DNA of 7,936 bases from contig DUCW01000127.1 of the NCBI GenBank assembly GCA_012959595.1, forward strand, positions 6,210 to 14,145, written 5' to 3'. The notes under the pieces are model-generated. The model was given only the letters and a program-made list of their open reading frames with translations, was not told where the DNA came from and did not search any database. Source of the stretch: Gemmatimonadota bacterium (GTDB lineage Bacteria; Gemmatimonadota; Gemmatimonadetes; Longimicrobiales; Gaopeijiaceae). A program made the translations under genes and the position numbers. Shown here piece after piece: positions 1 to 7,061 of the stretch (its first letter is position 1; each line of letters begins with the position of its first letter).

Positions 1-150
1 GTACTGGCACAGCCTGCCATCAGTTCTCAGCTCATCGACAATCTGAACGCTTCTATTCACTTTCGAGCATTGCTCACAGATTTGTTCTTGCTCGATGAAG
101 CCATGAAAACTTCCATTAAGTATGGTGAACCTCTAGTTAAGAAAAAATGA
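1..150 (+). CDS. C-terminal end of an unidentified protein (5' truncated by window)
   Basis: Reading frame 1 is open from the first base to a TGA at 148-150, giving 49 residues. The visible part runs from VLAQPAISSQ through LIDNLNASIHFRALLTDLFL to a lysine-rich end (VKKK). It has the look of an amphipathic helical C-terminus, with no transmembrane segment and no motif I recognise, so I assign no function. It ends 87 nt before the stop of the convergent amidohydrolase gene, a normal spacing for two genes meeting tail to tail. An opposite-strand frame over 57-254 overlaps the amidohydrolase 3' end and looks less protein-like. The main doubt is that only 150 bases are visible, and a frame of this length can be open by chance. 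Confidence 0.5.
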   Translation, partial: VLAQPAISSQLIDNLNASIHFRALLTDLFLLDEAMKTSIKYGEPLVKKK

Positions 151-175
151 GGTGTGTCGATAGGCCTTGATCTGT

Positions 176-200
176 AGATAGCTTCCAGTGAAGCTATTCT
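176..200. terminator. Hairpin between convergent genes, possible weak terminator
   Basis: ATAGCTTC at 178-185 and GAAGCTAT at 190-197 form a perfect 8-bp stem with a 4-nt CAGT loop, and a G-T pair can extend the base. It lies between the two convergent stop codons at 148-150 and 238-240, where a shared terminator would be expected. Neither strand has a clear T run after the stem, so it may be only an RNA 3'-end structure or chance. Confidence 0.35.
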
Positions 201-237
201 GGACCGTTGCACAGGATTTGCTAGTTCAAGTAAGAAG

Positions 238-1581
238 TCATTTGTATAGGACACCTCCTTTCATTACATGTTCAATTTTTGCTAGTGTTTCTATATTAGA
301 AAGAGGGTTTCCACTAACCATTATAAGATCTGCGAGTTTCCCGACTTCGATCGTACCCAGTTCAGATCCGCGGCCGATGATTTCTGCTCCAGATTTTGTC
401 GACACTGAAATTGCTTGAACAGGAGTCATACCGCTATCTACCAAAGCAGATATTTCTCTCCATGCTGATTCAGTGTGGAAATTGAGGGGACTGCCTGAGT
501 CCGTTCCCATACCCATCACTACATTTGCATCGATAAATTGTCGAGTTGCTGTCTTGCTGTTCCGTATTTGTCTTGGGGTAGTCCGAAAATAGGAGAGTCT
601 CTCAAAATTCGAGAAAGAGCGCTGAAATTCTGAATACAAGTCTCTGGGAAGATCTTTCTTAAGACGAGGGTCTTGAAGTCGCTCGGGAAAATCTATAGTA
701 GCGGGGTATACCCAGATTCTGTGGGCAATTGTTTGTACAATTGGAATGTTCCGTACATTTATAGCTTCGATTAAGTCTTCTGGATAATCTGGGTTTCCAC
801 CCGATCCGACATGCTGCAATACATCCGCTCCTCCGCGGACTGCATCCCACATTGATTCTGGGGTGTATAAGTGGCTGTGTACGGGTACTCCCGCTGGATG
901 TGCAACGCCAACTACTGCACGGATGTCTTCCTCACCCATACCTGACCAGGATTTGATTACATCAACTCCAGCGTCTACTAATTCTTGAGTACGTTGTGCT
1001 GCTTCTGAAGGGCTATTTATTACATGTTGAAAATAAGAAGGGTAAGAACCCCAGGCTCGTCTTGAAATCCATGGGCCACTCACCAGTAGACGAGGTCCTA
1101 TAGCTTCTCCGGAATCTATACGGTCTCTAACATTGACGATTTCTATTGGCGCACCCAAATCAACCGCTGTGGTTACTCCTGCCATCAGCAATTGTTTGGC
1201 TGCGATTTCCATCATCTCTTCTTCTTTCCCTGAAAAAATTGAAAACCATTCTGCATAGTCTCCGTGTCCCAAAAACATGGTGTGAACATGGAGATCAATC
1301 AGTCCTGGCATCACAGTCATTCCACCACCTTCAATAATTGATGCTTCCTTAGGAATTTCAGTATCTTCTAGTGTTCCTACCGCTACGATGCGGTCCTTTT
1401 TGACAATGATTACCGATTGGTGGATAGGAGGCCGCTCATATCCGTCCAGAAGCATGGCACCGACAATAGCAGTTGTATTACTATTGCTTTGAGCGGCTAT
1501 TTGTTGAACACCACCCAAGTTTACAGTCAGGAGAAAAATACTTACGAAGAAAAGTGATAGTGGAGACTTTAGTCGGCTCAT
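238..1581 (-). CDS. Secreted metal-dependent amidohydrolase, imidazolonepropionase-like / prolidase-like
   Basis: This 447-residue protein belongs to the amidohydrolase superfamily, whose members hydrolyse amide or related bonds at a mono- or binuclear metal centre in a TIM barrel. Residues 1-30 form a signal peptide: basic MSRLK, a hydrophobic core (about 8-24), and a likely cut after IAA, so the enzyme should be periplasmic or surface-exposed. A short beta-sandwich part (about 36-90) leads into the metal motif GLIDLHVH (H98, H100). Next come K210 in GVDVIKSW (the probable carboxylated bridging lysine), VHSH (H235/H237), LQHVGSG (H257) and GMGTDSG (D361). The ligand set is therefore complete and the enzyme is probably active. 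The C-terminus IEVGKLADLIMVSGNPL is typical of the family. The ATG start is supported by GGAG 7 nt upstream (complement of 1589-1592). It lies 42 nt downstream of the PQQ dehydrogenase gene and is probably co-transcribed with it. The substrate is unknown; exported relatives include Xaa-Pro and other dipeptidases, but that is family knowledge and cannot be read from this sequence. Confidence 0.93.
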   Translation of the reverse strand: MSRLKSPLSLFFVSIFLLTVNLGGVQQIAAQSNSNTTAIVGAMLLDGYERPPIHQSVIIVKKDRIVAVGTLEDTEIPKEASIIEGGGMTVMPGLIDLHVHTMFLGHGDYAEWFSIFSGKEEEMMEIAAKQLLMAGVTTAVDLGAPIEIVNVRDRIDSGEAIGPRLLVSGPWISRRAWGSYPSYFQHVINSPSEAAQRTQELVDAGVDVIKSWSGMGEEDIRAVVGVAHPAGVPVHSHLYTPESMWDAVRGGADVLQHVGSGGNPDYPEDLIEAINVRNIPIVQTIAHRIWVYPATIDFPERLQDPRLKKDLPRDLYSEFQRSFSNFERLSYFRTTPRQIRNSKTATRQFIDANVVMGMGTDSGSPLNFHTESAWREISALVDSGMTPVQAISVSTKSGAEIIGRGSELGTIEVGKLADLIMVSGNPLSNIETLAKIEHVMKGGVLYK

Positions 1582-1588
1582 CTGTCAA

Positions 1589-1593
1589 CTCCA
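1589..1593 (-). promoter_or_regulatory. Ribosome binding site of the amidohydrolase gene
   Basis: On the minus strand, TGGAG (complement of 1589-1593) lies 7 nt before the ATG at 1579-1581, within the 42-nt gap after the PQQ dehydrogenase stop codon. It supports the chosen start, which also gives a complete signal peptide. Confidence 0.7.
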
Positions 1594-1623
1594 GTTCTTG
1601 GCTGCTATGCCGGAATTATTTGT

Positions 1624-3621
1624 TCAAGGAAAAGTGAAAACAACATATTGTCCTCGTACTTCTTGGTCACCAATCGCTACTAGAAGGTGTTGTTTTCCAT
1701 CAATCATATAGGTCATCGGAGCACCTGACGTTCCTGCTTCGAGATCTGTTTCCCAAATCACTTCACCAGTTGTTTTGTCCCAGGCTCTAAAAGTAGGGCC
1801 TCCAGCGATTGGTAAAATAGACAGTGCTCCTTCGGATCCTTCACCCAGGAATAGGAGGGTTTTTGTAAGTAAGGGTGCAGGACGTCCACGCTGACCTAGC
1901 CAAGGAAGCTCCATATCTTTCAGCAAAGGATGATCGATAGGACCTGGTCCGTTGGGTTTCATCCATAGGTGATTTCCAGTGTTCAGATCGATTGCTGTGA
2001 TCCGTCCGTAGGGTGGCTTGAGAATTGGTAAACCCTGGGGCATAGGAACTTCGCGAGGCAATCCTCGAACAAAATTGAAATCGGAAATTTCAGGATCTGG
2101 AGGCTCTAGTGCAGCAATATTGGGAGACGTGACGGATGGGATATAAATAACGCCTGTTTCTGGATCAACAGCCGCACCACCCCAATTGGCTCCACCCACC
2201 CACCCAGGCATCATGATCGTTCCCAGTGTCCCTGGTAGGTTCTCATCCTTGACTGATGGTGGAGTAAACATTGGTCCGTATACAAAGTCAGAAATAATCT
2301 TAATCGCCTCATTCCTGAGGTCTGGTGTGAAATCTATAAGATCTTCCTCTGTGATACCTTGAAGGTCAAAAGGTGCTGGGCGTGTAGGAAATGGTTGAGT
2401 GGTTGACGCTTCTTCTCCTGGAACGGTGGAAGGCAAGACAAGACGCTCTTCGATGGGCCAAATGGGTTGACCTGTTACTCTATCAAAGAAGAAAACAAAA
2501 GCTTGCTTAGTAACTTGTGCGACAGCCTTAATTTTTCGCCCATCAATACGAACATCAACCAGGTTAGGTGCGGCTGGTAGGTCATAATCCCAGAGTCCGT
2601 GATGGACCGTTTGATAGTGCCATCGTATCTGGCCATTTTCGGAGTCTAATGCAACGAGGCTTTCCCCGTAGAGATTATCTCCCTTTCTGTGTCCGCCATA
2701 CCAATCATTTGTAGTTGTTTTTAGAGGCAAGAAGACGGTTCCTGTTTCGTTGTCTCCTGTCATCAGAGTCCATACATTTCCGTGTCCAGTATATACCCAG
2801 GATGAGTCTGCCCATGTTTCATGACCAGGCTCTCCTGGTTGGGGAATGGGATTGAAACGCCATCTGAGTTCTCCAGTACGAACGTCGAAACCTCTCACAT
2901 ATCCAGGAGGGGATCTTTGCCAATTCCTAGTTTCTGCTAGGTTTTGTGAACCCACGATAACAACATCTCTCACTACCAGGGGAGCTGATGCCCACCTGTA
3001 ACGAGTCACCCTGTCGTCAATGTCTTGAGCTAGATGAACACGGCCTTCACTTCCGAAATCTTGGACGAGTTCTCCTGTTTGTGCGTTTAGAGCGATCAAA
3101 TATTCTCCAGACCCCAATAGTATTCGCTCATCAGTTCCGTCTCTCCAGTATGACAATCCTCTGTTCGTTCTTCCTGTAGGAATTCGATCTTCCAAAAGGT
3201 AGGGGTTGTATGTCCAAAGTACTTTTCCATTGCTTGGATTTAGTGCGACCGCTTGCCCCATACTGGTAGTTGTGTAAATCCGGTCGTCAATCTTTATAGG
3301 GGTAGTTTGGAAGTTGTTATTGATTTGTAAATCGGGATATTTTTCTAGCAGGTCGTAGTCGGCCGACTCCCATTTCCACACTATTTCTAGCTGACTGACA
3401 TTTTCATGGTCGATTTGGTCTAGGGGAGAATATTTGGTACTAGCCAGATCTCTTGCATAGTGGGGCCAGTCTTCTGGATTCAAAGGTTCTTGCCAGTATT
3501 CTTTATCATCATTGTGCATGAAACCTATGGCTAATACAGCTATGACAACGATAATTCCCAGGGTTCTGGACATATTGGAAAGCGAGGAGATTTTGCCTGC
3601 TATTATCTGGAGTGAGAACAA
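1624..3621 (-). CDS. Membrane-anchored PQQ-dependent dehydrogenase (glucose dehydrogenase-like quinoprotein)
   Basis: The protein has 665 residues from a TTG start. One hydrophobic segment at about residues 21-36 (LGIIVVIAVLAIGF) should act as an uncleaved anchor or signal, placing the rest in the periplasm. The catalytic part is an eight-bladed quinoprotein propeller. It opens with DWPHYARDLASTKYSPLDQI (51-70) and has the blade tryptophan-docking motifs GKVLWTYNP, GELRWRFNP, GQIRWHYQT and GEVIWETDL. It also carries NLYGESLVALD (316-326), HHGLWDYDLPAAPNL (340-354) and the closing GAPMTYMIDGKQHLLVAIG (633-651). These fit the membrane glucose dehydrogenase branch, which oxidises a sugar or alcohol and passes electrons to quinone. 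There is no adjacent Cys-Cys pair and no cytochrome CxxCH motif, unlike methanol and ethanol quinoproteins. The multi-helix membrane domain of E. coli Gcd is absent. The substrate is unknown. The gene leads a probable two-gene unit with the amidohydrolase. No PQQ synthesis genes are visible, so the cofactor would come from elsewhere in the genome or from outside. Confidence 0.92.
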   Translation of the reverse strand: MFSLQIIAGKISSLSNMSRTLGIIVVIAVLAIGFMHNDDKEYWQEPLNPEDWPHYARDLASTKYSPLDQIDHENVSQLEIVWKWESADYDLLEKYPDLQINNNFQTTPIKIDDRIYTTTSMGQAVALNPSNGKVLWTYNPYLLEDRIPTGRTNRGLSYWRDGTDERILLGSGEYLIALNAQTGELVQDFGSEGRVHLAQDIDDRVTRYRWASAPLVVRDVVIVGSQNLAETRNWQRSPPGYVRGFDVRTGELRWRFNPIPQPGEPGHETWADSSWVYTGHGNVWTLMTGDNETGTVFLPLKTTTNDWYGGHRKGDNLYGESLVALDSENGQIRWHYQTVHHGLWDYDLPAAPNLVDVRIDGRKIKAVAQVTKQAFVFFFDRVTGQPIWPIEERLVLPSTVPGEEASTTQPFPTRPAPFDLQGITEEDLIDFTPDLRNEAIKIISDFVYGPMFTPPSVKDENLPGTLGTIMMPGWVGGANWGGAAVDPETGVIYIPSVTSPNIAALEPPDPEISDFNFVRGLPREVPMPQGLPILKPPYGRITAIDLNTGNHLWMKPNGPGPIDHPLLKDMELPWLGQRGRPAPLLTKTLLFLGEGSEGALSILPIAGGPTFRAWDKTTGEVIWETDLEAGTSGAPMTYMIDGKQHLLVAIGDQEVRGQYVVFTFP

Positions 3622-3633
3622 AGGGCGCCTTCT
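3619..3633 (-). promoter_or_regulatory. TTG start and Shine-Dalgarno of the PQQ dehydrogenase
   Basis: AGAAGG (complement of 3628-3633) lies 6 nt before a TTG codon (complement of 3619-3621). The first in-frame ATG is codon 17 (complement of 3571-3573). It would give a neat MSRTLGIIVV membrane anchor, but the sequence just upstream of it is pyrimidine-rich with no Shine-Dalgarno match. I therefore prefer TTG, though the downstream ATG remains possible. Confidence 0.5.
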
Positions 3634-3750
3634 AAAGTTGAAAATGATCGAGATGCTCGAGGGATTGACTAGTACCCTTCAAGAATTTCAGTAGTTTATA
3701 GTAAAATTTAGAACTCGGGAATAGATGGCTTGCCTTACCGCACTTCTCAA

Positions 3751-3766
3751 CTTAGCTATAGCTAAG
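3751..3766. promoter_or_regulatory. Perfect 16-bp palindrome, candidate operator
   Basis: CTTAGCTATAGCTAAG equals its own reverse complement over all 16 bases, with no spacer. It lies 72 nt upstream of the propeller start codon and 129 nt upstream of the PQQ dehydrogenase TTG, between divergent genes. This is where a dimeric repressor or activator could control both directions. With no gap between half-sites it would make a poor RNA hairpin, which favours a DNA-binding site over a terminator. No regulator gene is visible nearby, and I cannot assign a transcription factor family. Confidence 0.45.
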
Positions 3767-3829
3767 ACCTATGGCACTGACTAATAAGGGAAAAGCTGTT
3801 AGCCATTATGGTCAGAACTCAAGTCGCTC

Positions 3830-3834
3830 GGAGG
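3830..3834 (+). promoter_or_regulatory. Ribosome binding site of the Asp-box propeller gene
   Basis: GGAGG at 3830-3834 lies 4 nt before the ATG at 3839. This is a strong match with rather short spacing. It favours this start over the in-frame ATG at 3914 (residue 26), which would give a more ordinary signal peptide but has only a weak, distant purine run (cagaaga) upstream. Confidence 0.6.
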
Positions 3835-3838
3835 ATTC

Positions 3839-6800
3839 ATGACTTTACCACCTCGTCAAACAGGGTCGTATTCGATTCAATTAGTCCAGATATCACAGAA
3901 GATATTTTCTTCTATGATATCTAAAGTTATGGGAGTTTCGTTGTCGGTAACTGTCCTTACCATTGCACCGTTTCTTTCACTTGCAGGACAAGAGAATCTG
4001 GATGCTTCCAGATTGATAACGGAAGGTGTGGTATTTCGTGAGATAGGTCCTGCAATCATGGGTGGAAGAATATCCGATATAGCTGTGAACGTAGGAAATC
4101 CGGCAAACATCTTTGTAGGGTTTGCAACTGCGGGTTTGTGGAAAACAACTAGTGATGGGATGGCTTGGGAATCCAAGTTCGACAACCAAATAACAGCTTC
4201 TATAGGTGCAGTTACAATGGACCCGTCTAATCCCAATGTTATCTGGGTTGGCACTGGGGAGCCTCAAAATAGGCAGAGTTCGCCCTATGGATACGGGGTT
4301 TTCAAGTCGGTTGACGGTGGTGATACCTGGATTTCAGTAGGATTGTCAGAGACAAGGCACATAGGTCGTATAGTCGTTCATCCTCAAGATCCGAATGTGG
4401 TATACGTTGCTGCTGTGGGCCATCTATGGGGCCCTAATGACGAGCGAGGAGTTTTTAAGACAACAGACGGTGGAGAAAATTGGGAAAAAATCCTTTATAT
4501 AGATGAAGATAGTGGAGCCATTGATTTAGTTATGAGCCCCGAAGATCCGAACACTCTTTTTGCTGCTATGTATCAACGTCGTCGCACAGCTTTTGGATTC
4601 AGTGCCAGTGGATCTGGTTCGGGTATCTATCGAACCTATGATGGTGGAGAAAATTGGGAAGAACTCAGCGAAGGTCTACCTCAAGGGGATAAGGGGCGCA
4701 TCGGAATAGACATCTATCAAAGAGATGGGGATCTCCTGTACGCTACTGTGGAAAGTCAGGAAGGGGAGGGGAGAGGCATCTATCGAACAAGAGATAGAGG
4801 TGATACCTGGGAACTGATGGGTGTACGTAATCCACGTCCGATGTATTTCAGCTTGGTGAGAATCGATCCGAATAATCCAGAGCGGATCTACTTGGGTGGA
4901 GTTCAGCTTTCAATATCCGACGACGGAGGAAAAACTTGGTGGGAAGGGGATGCAGCTGAGGGGATTCATGTGGATCATCATGCTCTTTGGATCAACCCTG
5001 ATAATTCCGATTACGTCATCCTGGGAAGTGATGGAGGATTGTCAACAACCAGAGATGGAGGGCAAAACTGGCGCATGTATGACAACATGCCGGTGGGACA
5101 GTTTTATGAGATTGGGTTTGATATGCAGCACCCATATCATGTCTGTGGAGGGCTGCAGGATAACAGCTCATGGTGTGCACCGAACCAAACTCTGAGCAGT
5201 TACGGTGTACGTAACAGCGATTGGGAAGATGTTTCTGGTGGGGATGGATTTTATAACCAGATAGATCCAACCAATTCAAATATTGTCTACACTGAATCAC
5301 AGGGAGGTAATATCTCCCGCTTGGATAGAAGTACTGGATCGGCAACCAGGATTCGTCCCGTGGCACGCTCTACCAAAAGTGACGAGGATCGTTCTTACGA
5401 TTTCAACTGGAATGCACCGATAGTGGTATCTCAGCACGACCCGAATACTGTGTACATTGGAGCTAATCATCTACTTCGTTCTCGAGATCAGGGCATGACT
5501 TGGGAGGAAATTTCTCCTGATCTGACTAGACTCATTGATCGGGACACTTTGGAGGTAATGGGAAGACCTTTGTCTGAATCGCATATATCTCGCAATGATG
5601 GCATTTCCTCTTATGGAAACATTACGGCAATTTCAGAATCATCTTTCAGTTCGTCGGTAATTTATGTTGGAACTGACGACGGGAATTTACAGGTTACAAG
5701 AGATGGTGGGGACAGTTGGATGATCGTCGAAAATCGTCCAGGCCTACCCAGGGGAACATATGTAAGTAGACTACAAGCTTCCAGGCATTCTGAAGGTCGC
5801 GTATACGCTTCTTTCGACGCTCATAACGATGACGACTATAGACCGTATCTTTATGTTAGCGAGGATTATGGCGTGAGTTGGCAGTCGATTTCATCAGATT
5901 TACCGGATTGGTCGATAAATGTTGTCAGGGAACATCATTTGTCGCCAAATCTTCTTTTTCTAGGAAATGAGGTTGGGGTTTATGTTTCATTCGATAGGGG
6001 CAACAACTGGCAACCTTTGAAAGGTAATTTTCCAACGGTTCCAGTCGATGACATTGCGATCCAGCCACGTGAGAACGATTTAATCGTAGGTACACACGGT
6101 CGAAGTATATGGATATTACATGACCTCAGTCCGTTGCAGGAAATTGCTGAAGATCCTGGAATTCTAGACGCTCCTCTACAGGGCTTTCCTGCAAAGCCTG
6201 GAATCCAATGGATTCGATCAGGAAGTTGGCCCTTTTGGGGAGATATGTTCATTGCAGCGAATCCTGAGGACGGGGTAAGGATTCGCTATTGGCTAGCTGA
6301 AGATCTGGAGGGAGATAGTGAATGTGGCCAGTCGGTGTGCGTGGAAATTCTTGATAGCTCTTTGGGGATCATAAGTAAGATGACAGGACCTGGTGAGGCT
6401 GGGTTTCATGAGATTCTATGGGATATGCGTTATGACCTACCTTCGAATATGGAAGATCAAAATGGAGGTGGTTTCGGCCCACCCTTAACCGGCCCGATGG
6501 CTTTGCCAGGAACTTATCAAGCCAGGATAATGGGAGGATTGACAGCGAGTGAAGTTCAGATTGAAGTTCAGGCGGATCCTAGGGACGACATGTCTGAAAT
6601 GGATAGAAGATCTAGACATGAGGCTGCAATGTCAGTCTTTGAGATGTTAGGCCTTTTAGGCCAGGCTAGGGATGCTTCAGGACGTCTTGGAGATCAACTT
6701 GAAGATGTCGAAACACTTCTCGATTCTACATCAGAAGTTACAGAAGATTTAAGGAGTCTTGTACAGGACTTGAAGGACGACCTAGATAGTGCGACTGAAG

Positions 6801-7039
6801 ATCTTTCAGGATTGAATCGCATGTCTAGACTTTTGTCTGGCCTTGAGGGTTCTGCAACCGCTCCTACTGCTGACCAACTCTACCAGATCGAAGCGGGCAT
6901 GAGTGATTTGACCGAAGTGATCACAACTATCAATGAATTGATCAGTGGTGGTATGCCCAATCTTAACTCAGAATTAGATCGGTTAGGGATACGTCCTGAT
7001 CCTGGAAGCTTAATAAAAATACCTGCTGTCATCCCGTAG
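3839..7039 (+). CDS. Secreted VPS10/sortilin-like Asp-box (BNR) propeller protein
   Basis: This large 1066-residue protein is of the type usually annotated as glycosyl hydrolase, BNR or VPS10 domain protein. A long N-terminus (1-29) precedes a hydrophobic signal core (about 30-48), with a likely cut after SLA (residue 49), so it should be exported. Eleven Asp-boxes (S/T-x-D-x-G-x-T/S/N-W and variants) mark propeller blades at about residues 103, 157, 208, 266, 317, 360, 404, 548, 620, 674 and 717. The propeller ends with GTHGRSIWILHDL (751-763). A beta-sandwich region follows (about 800-910), resembling FlgD-type or Ig-like folds, with HEILWDMRYD and PGTYQARI. The tail (about 920-1050) is helical, acidic and probably coiled-coil. 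The only cysteines are two close pairs, C436/C446 and C829/C834, consistent with disulfides outside the cytoplasm. Members are often called glycosidases, but Asp-boxes are structural and I see no sialidase-type catalytic set. Surface binding or scaffolding is equally likely. It is divergent from the PQQ/amidohydrolase unit and ends inside a strong terminator. Confidence 0.9.
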   Translation: MTLPPRQTGSYSIQLVQISQKIFSSMISKVMGVSLSVTVLTIAPFLSLAGQENLDASRLITEGVVFREIGPAIMGGRISDIAVNVGNPANIFVGFATAGLWKTTSDGMAWESKFDNQITASIGAVTMDPSNPNVIWVGTGEPQNRQSSPYGYGVFKSVDGGDTWISVGLSETRHIGRIVVHPQDPNVVYVAAVGHLWGPNDERGVFKTTDGGENWEKILYIDEDSGAIDLVMSPEDPNTLFAAMYQRRRTAFGFSASGSGSGIYRTYDGGENWEELSEGLPQGDKGRIGIDIYQRDGDLLYATVESQEGEGRGIYRTRDRGDTWELMGVRNPRPMYFSLVRIDPNNPERIYLGGVQLSISDDGGKTWWEGDAAEGIHVDHHALWINPDNSDYVILGSDGGLSTTRDGGQNWRMYDNMPVGQFYEIGFDMQHPYHVCGGLQDNSSWCAPNQTLSSYGVRNSDWEDVSGGDGFYNQIDPTNSNIVYTESQGGNISRLDRSTGSATRIRPVARSTKSDEDRSYDFNWNAPIVVSQHDPNTVYIGANHLLRSRDQGMTWEEISPDLTRLIDRDTLEVMGRPLSESHISRNDGISSYGNITAISESSFSSSVIYVGTDDGNLQVTRDGGDSWMIVENRPGLPRGTYVSRLQASRHSEGRVYASFDAHNDDDYRPYLYVSEDYGVSWQSISSDLPDWSINVVREHHLSPNLLFLGNEVGVYVSFDRGNNWQPLKGNFPTVPVDDIAIQPRENDLIVGTHGRSIWILHDLSPLQEIAEDPGILDAPLQGFPAKPGIQWIRSGSWPFWGDMFIAANPEDGVRIRYWLAEDLEGDSECGQSVCVEILDSSLGIISKMTGPGEAGFHEILWDMRYDLPSNMEDQNGGGFGPPLTGPMALPGTYQARIMGGLTASEVQIEVQADPRDDMSEMDRRSRHEAAMSVFEMLGLLGQARDASGRLGDQLEDVETLLDSTSEVTEDLRSLVQDLKDDLDSATEDLSGLNRMSRLLSGLEGSATAPTADQLYQIEAGMSDLTEVITTINELISGGMPNLNSELDRLGIRPDPGSLIKIPAVIP
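4145..6010 (+). repeat. Eleven Asp-box (BNR) repeats within the propeller gene
   Basis: Eight-residue motifs recur every 40 to 75 residues, with one larger gap between residues 411 and 548. They include SVDGGDTW, TTDGGENW, TYDGGENW, TRDRGDTW, SDDGGKTW, TRDGGQNW, SRDQGMTW, TRDGGDSW, SEDYGVSW and SFDRGNNW; the first, TTSDGMAW, is degenerate. Two copies share an exact 18-nt stretch (4469-4486 and 4643-4660). Elsewhere the DNA has diverged, so these are mainly old protein-level repeats. Confidence 0.85.
6614..6988 (+). other. Predicted helical/coiled-coil C-terminal segment of the propeller protein
   Basis: Residues about 926-1050 lack glycine-turn propeller motifs. They show leucine and other hydrophobic residues spaced every 3 to 4 positions among many Asp, Glu and Ser, for example LGDQLEDVETLLDSTSEV and LRSLVQDLKDDLDSATEDL. 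This is a helical, coiled-coil-like pattern judged by eye. It may mediate oligomerisation or attachment to the cell surface. Confidence 0.55.
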
Positions 7040-7061
7040 GAGGGTAGCAGGTATTTTTATT
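7012..7061. terminator. Strong bidirectional intrinsic terminator overlapping the propeller stop codon
   Basis: AATAAAAATACCTGCT (7012-7027) and AGCAGGTATTTTTATT (7046-7061) are exact 16-bp reverse complements. Inside them, further pairs and wobbles (such as TCC at 7032-7034 with GGA at 7039-7041) extend the stem towards a small loop. The T-rich right arm serves + strand transcription, and the complement of the A-rich left arm does the same for the minus strand. It stands between convergent genes: the propeller stop (TAG, 7037-7039) lies in the stem apex region, and the Gly/Tyr gene ends at 7091. Confidence 0.9.

Larger units (their letters stand above)
3622..3838. promoter_or_regulatory. Divergent intergenic promoter region
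   Basis: These 217 nt separate two genes transcribed away from each other, so both promoters should be here. For the + strand, the AT-rich block at 3695-3710 contains TATAGT (3697-3702) and TAAAAT (3702-3707), each one mismatch from a sigma70 -10 box. The -35 partner is poor: TTCAAG at 3678-3683, spaced 18 nt from the second box. The complement of the same block offers TACTAT as a minus-strand -10 candidate. None is strong enough to fix a start site. The region also holds the 16-bp palindrome listed separately. I see no credible small gene in it. Confidence 0.5.

Noticed and set aside
57..254. 65-codon minus-strand frame
   Set aside because: It overlaps the end of the amidohydrolase gene and lies opposite the better + strand C-terminal frame at 1-150. 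It shows no recognisable motif.
3512..3694. 60-codon + strand frame overlapping the PQQ dehydrogenase start and the divergent intergenic region
   Set aside because: Most of it is antisense to the N-terminal codons of the dehydrogenase. It has no clear ribosome binding site and its composition follows the complementary coding sequence.
3665..3707. TTGACT at 3665-3670 as a -35 box for the propeller gene
   Set aside because: The hexamer is good, but at 17-nt spacing the -10 position reads TCAGTA. The TATA-like boxes downstream are too far away to pair with it.
3877..4254. 125-codon minus-strand frame opposite the propeller signal peptide region
   Set aside because: It is antisense to a well-supported long gene and has no family motif; the overlapping frame at 3977-4267 is likewise a shadow.
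4469..4660. Two exact 18-nt copies as a possible mobile or recombination repeat
   Set aside because: Both encode the same part of an Asp-box (DGGENWE) inside one propeller gene, so protein-level repeat structure explains them.
5016..5366. 116-codon minus-strand frame rich in His, Cys and Tyr
   Set aside because: It is a shadow of the Asp-box region of the propeller gene; the odd residue content comes from antisense Gly, Asp and Trp codons.
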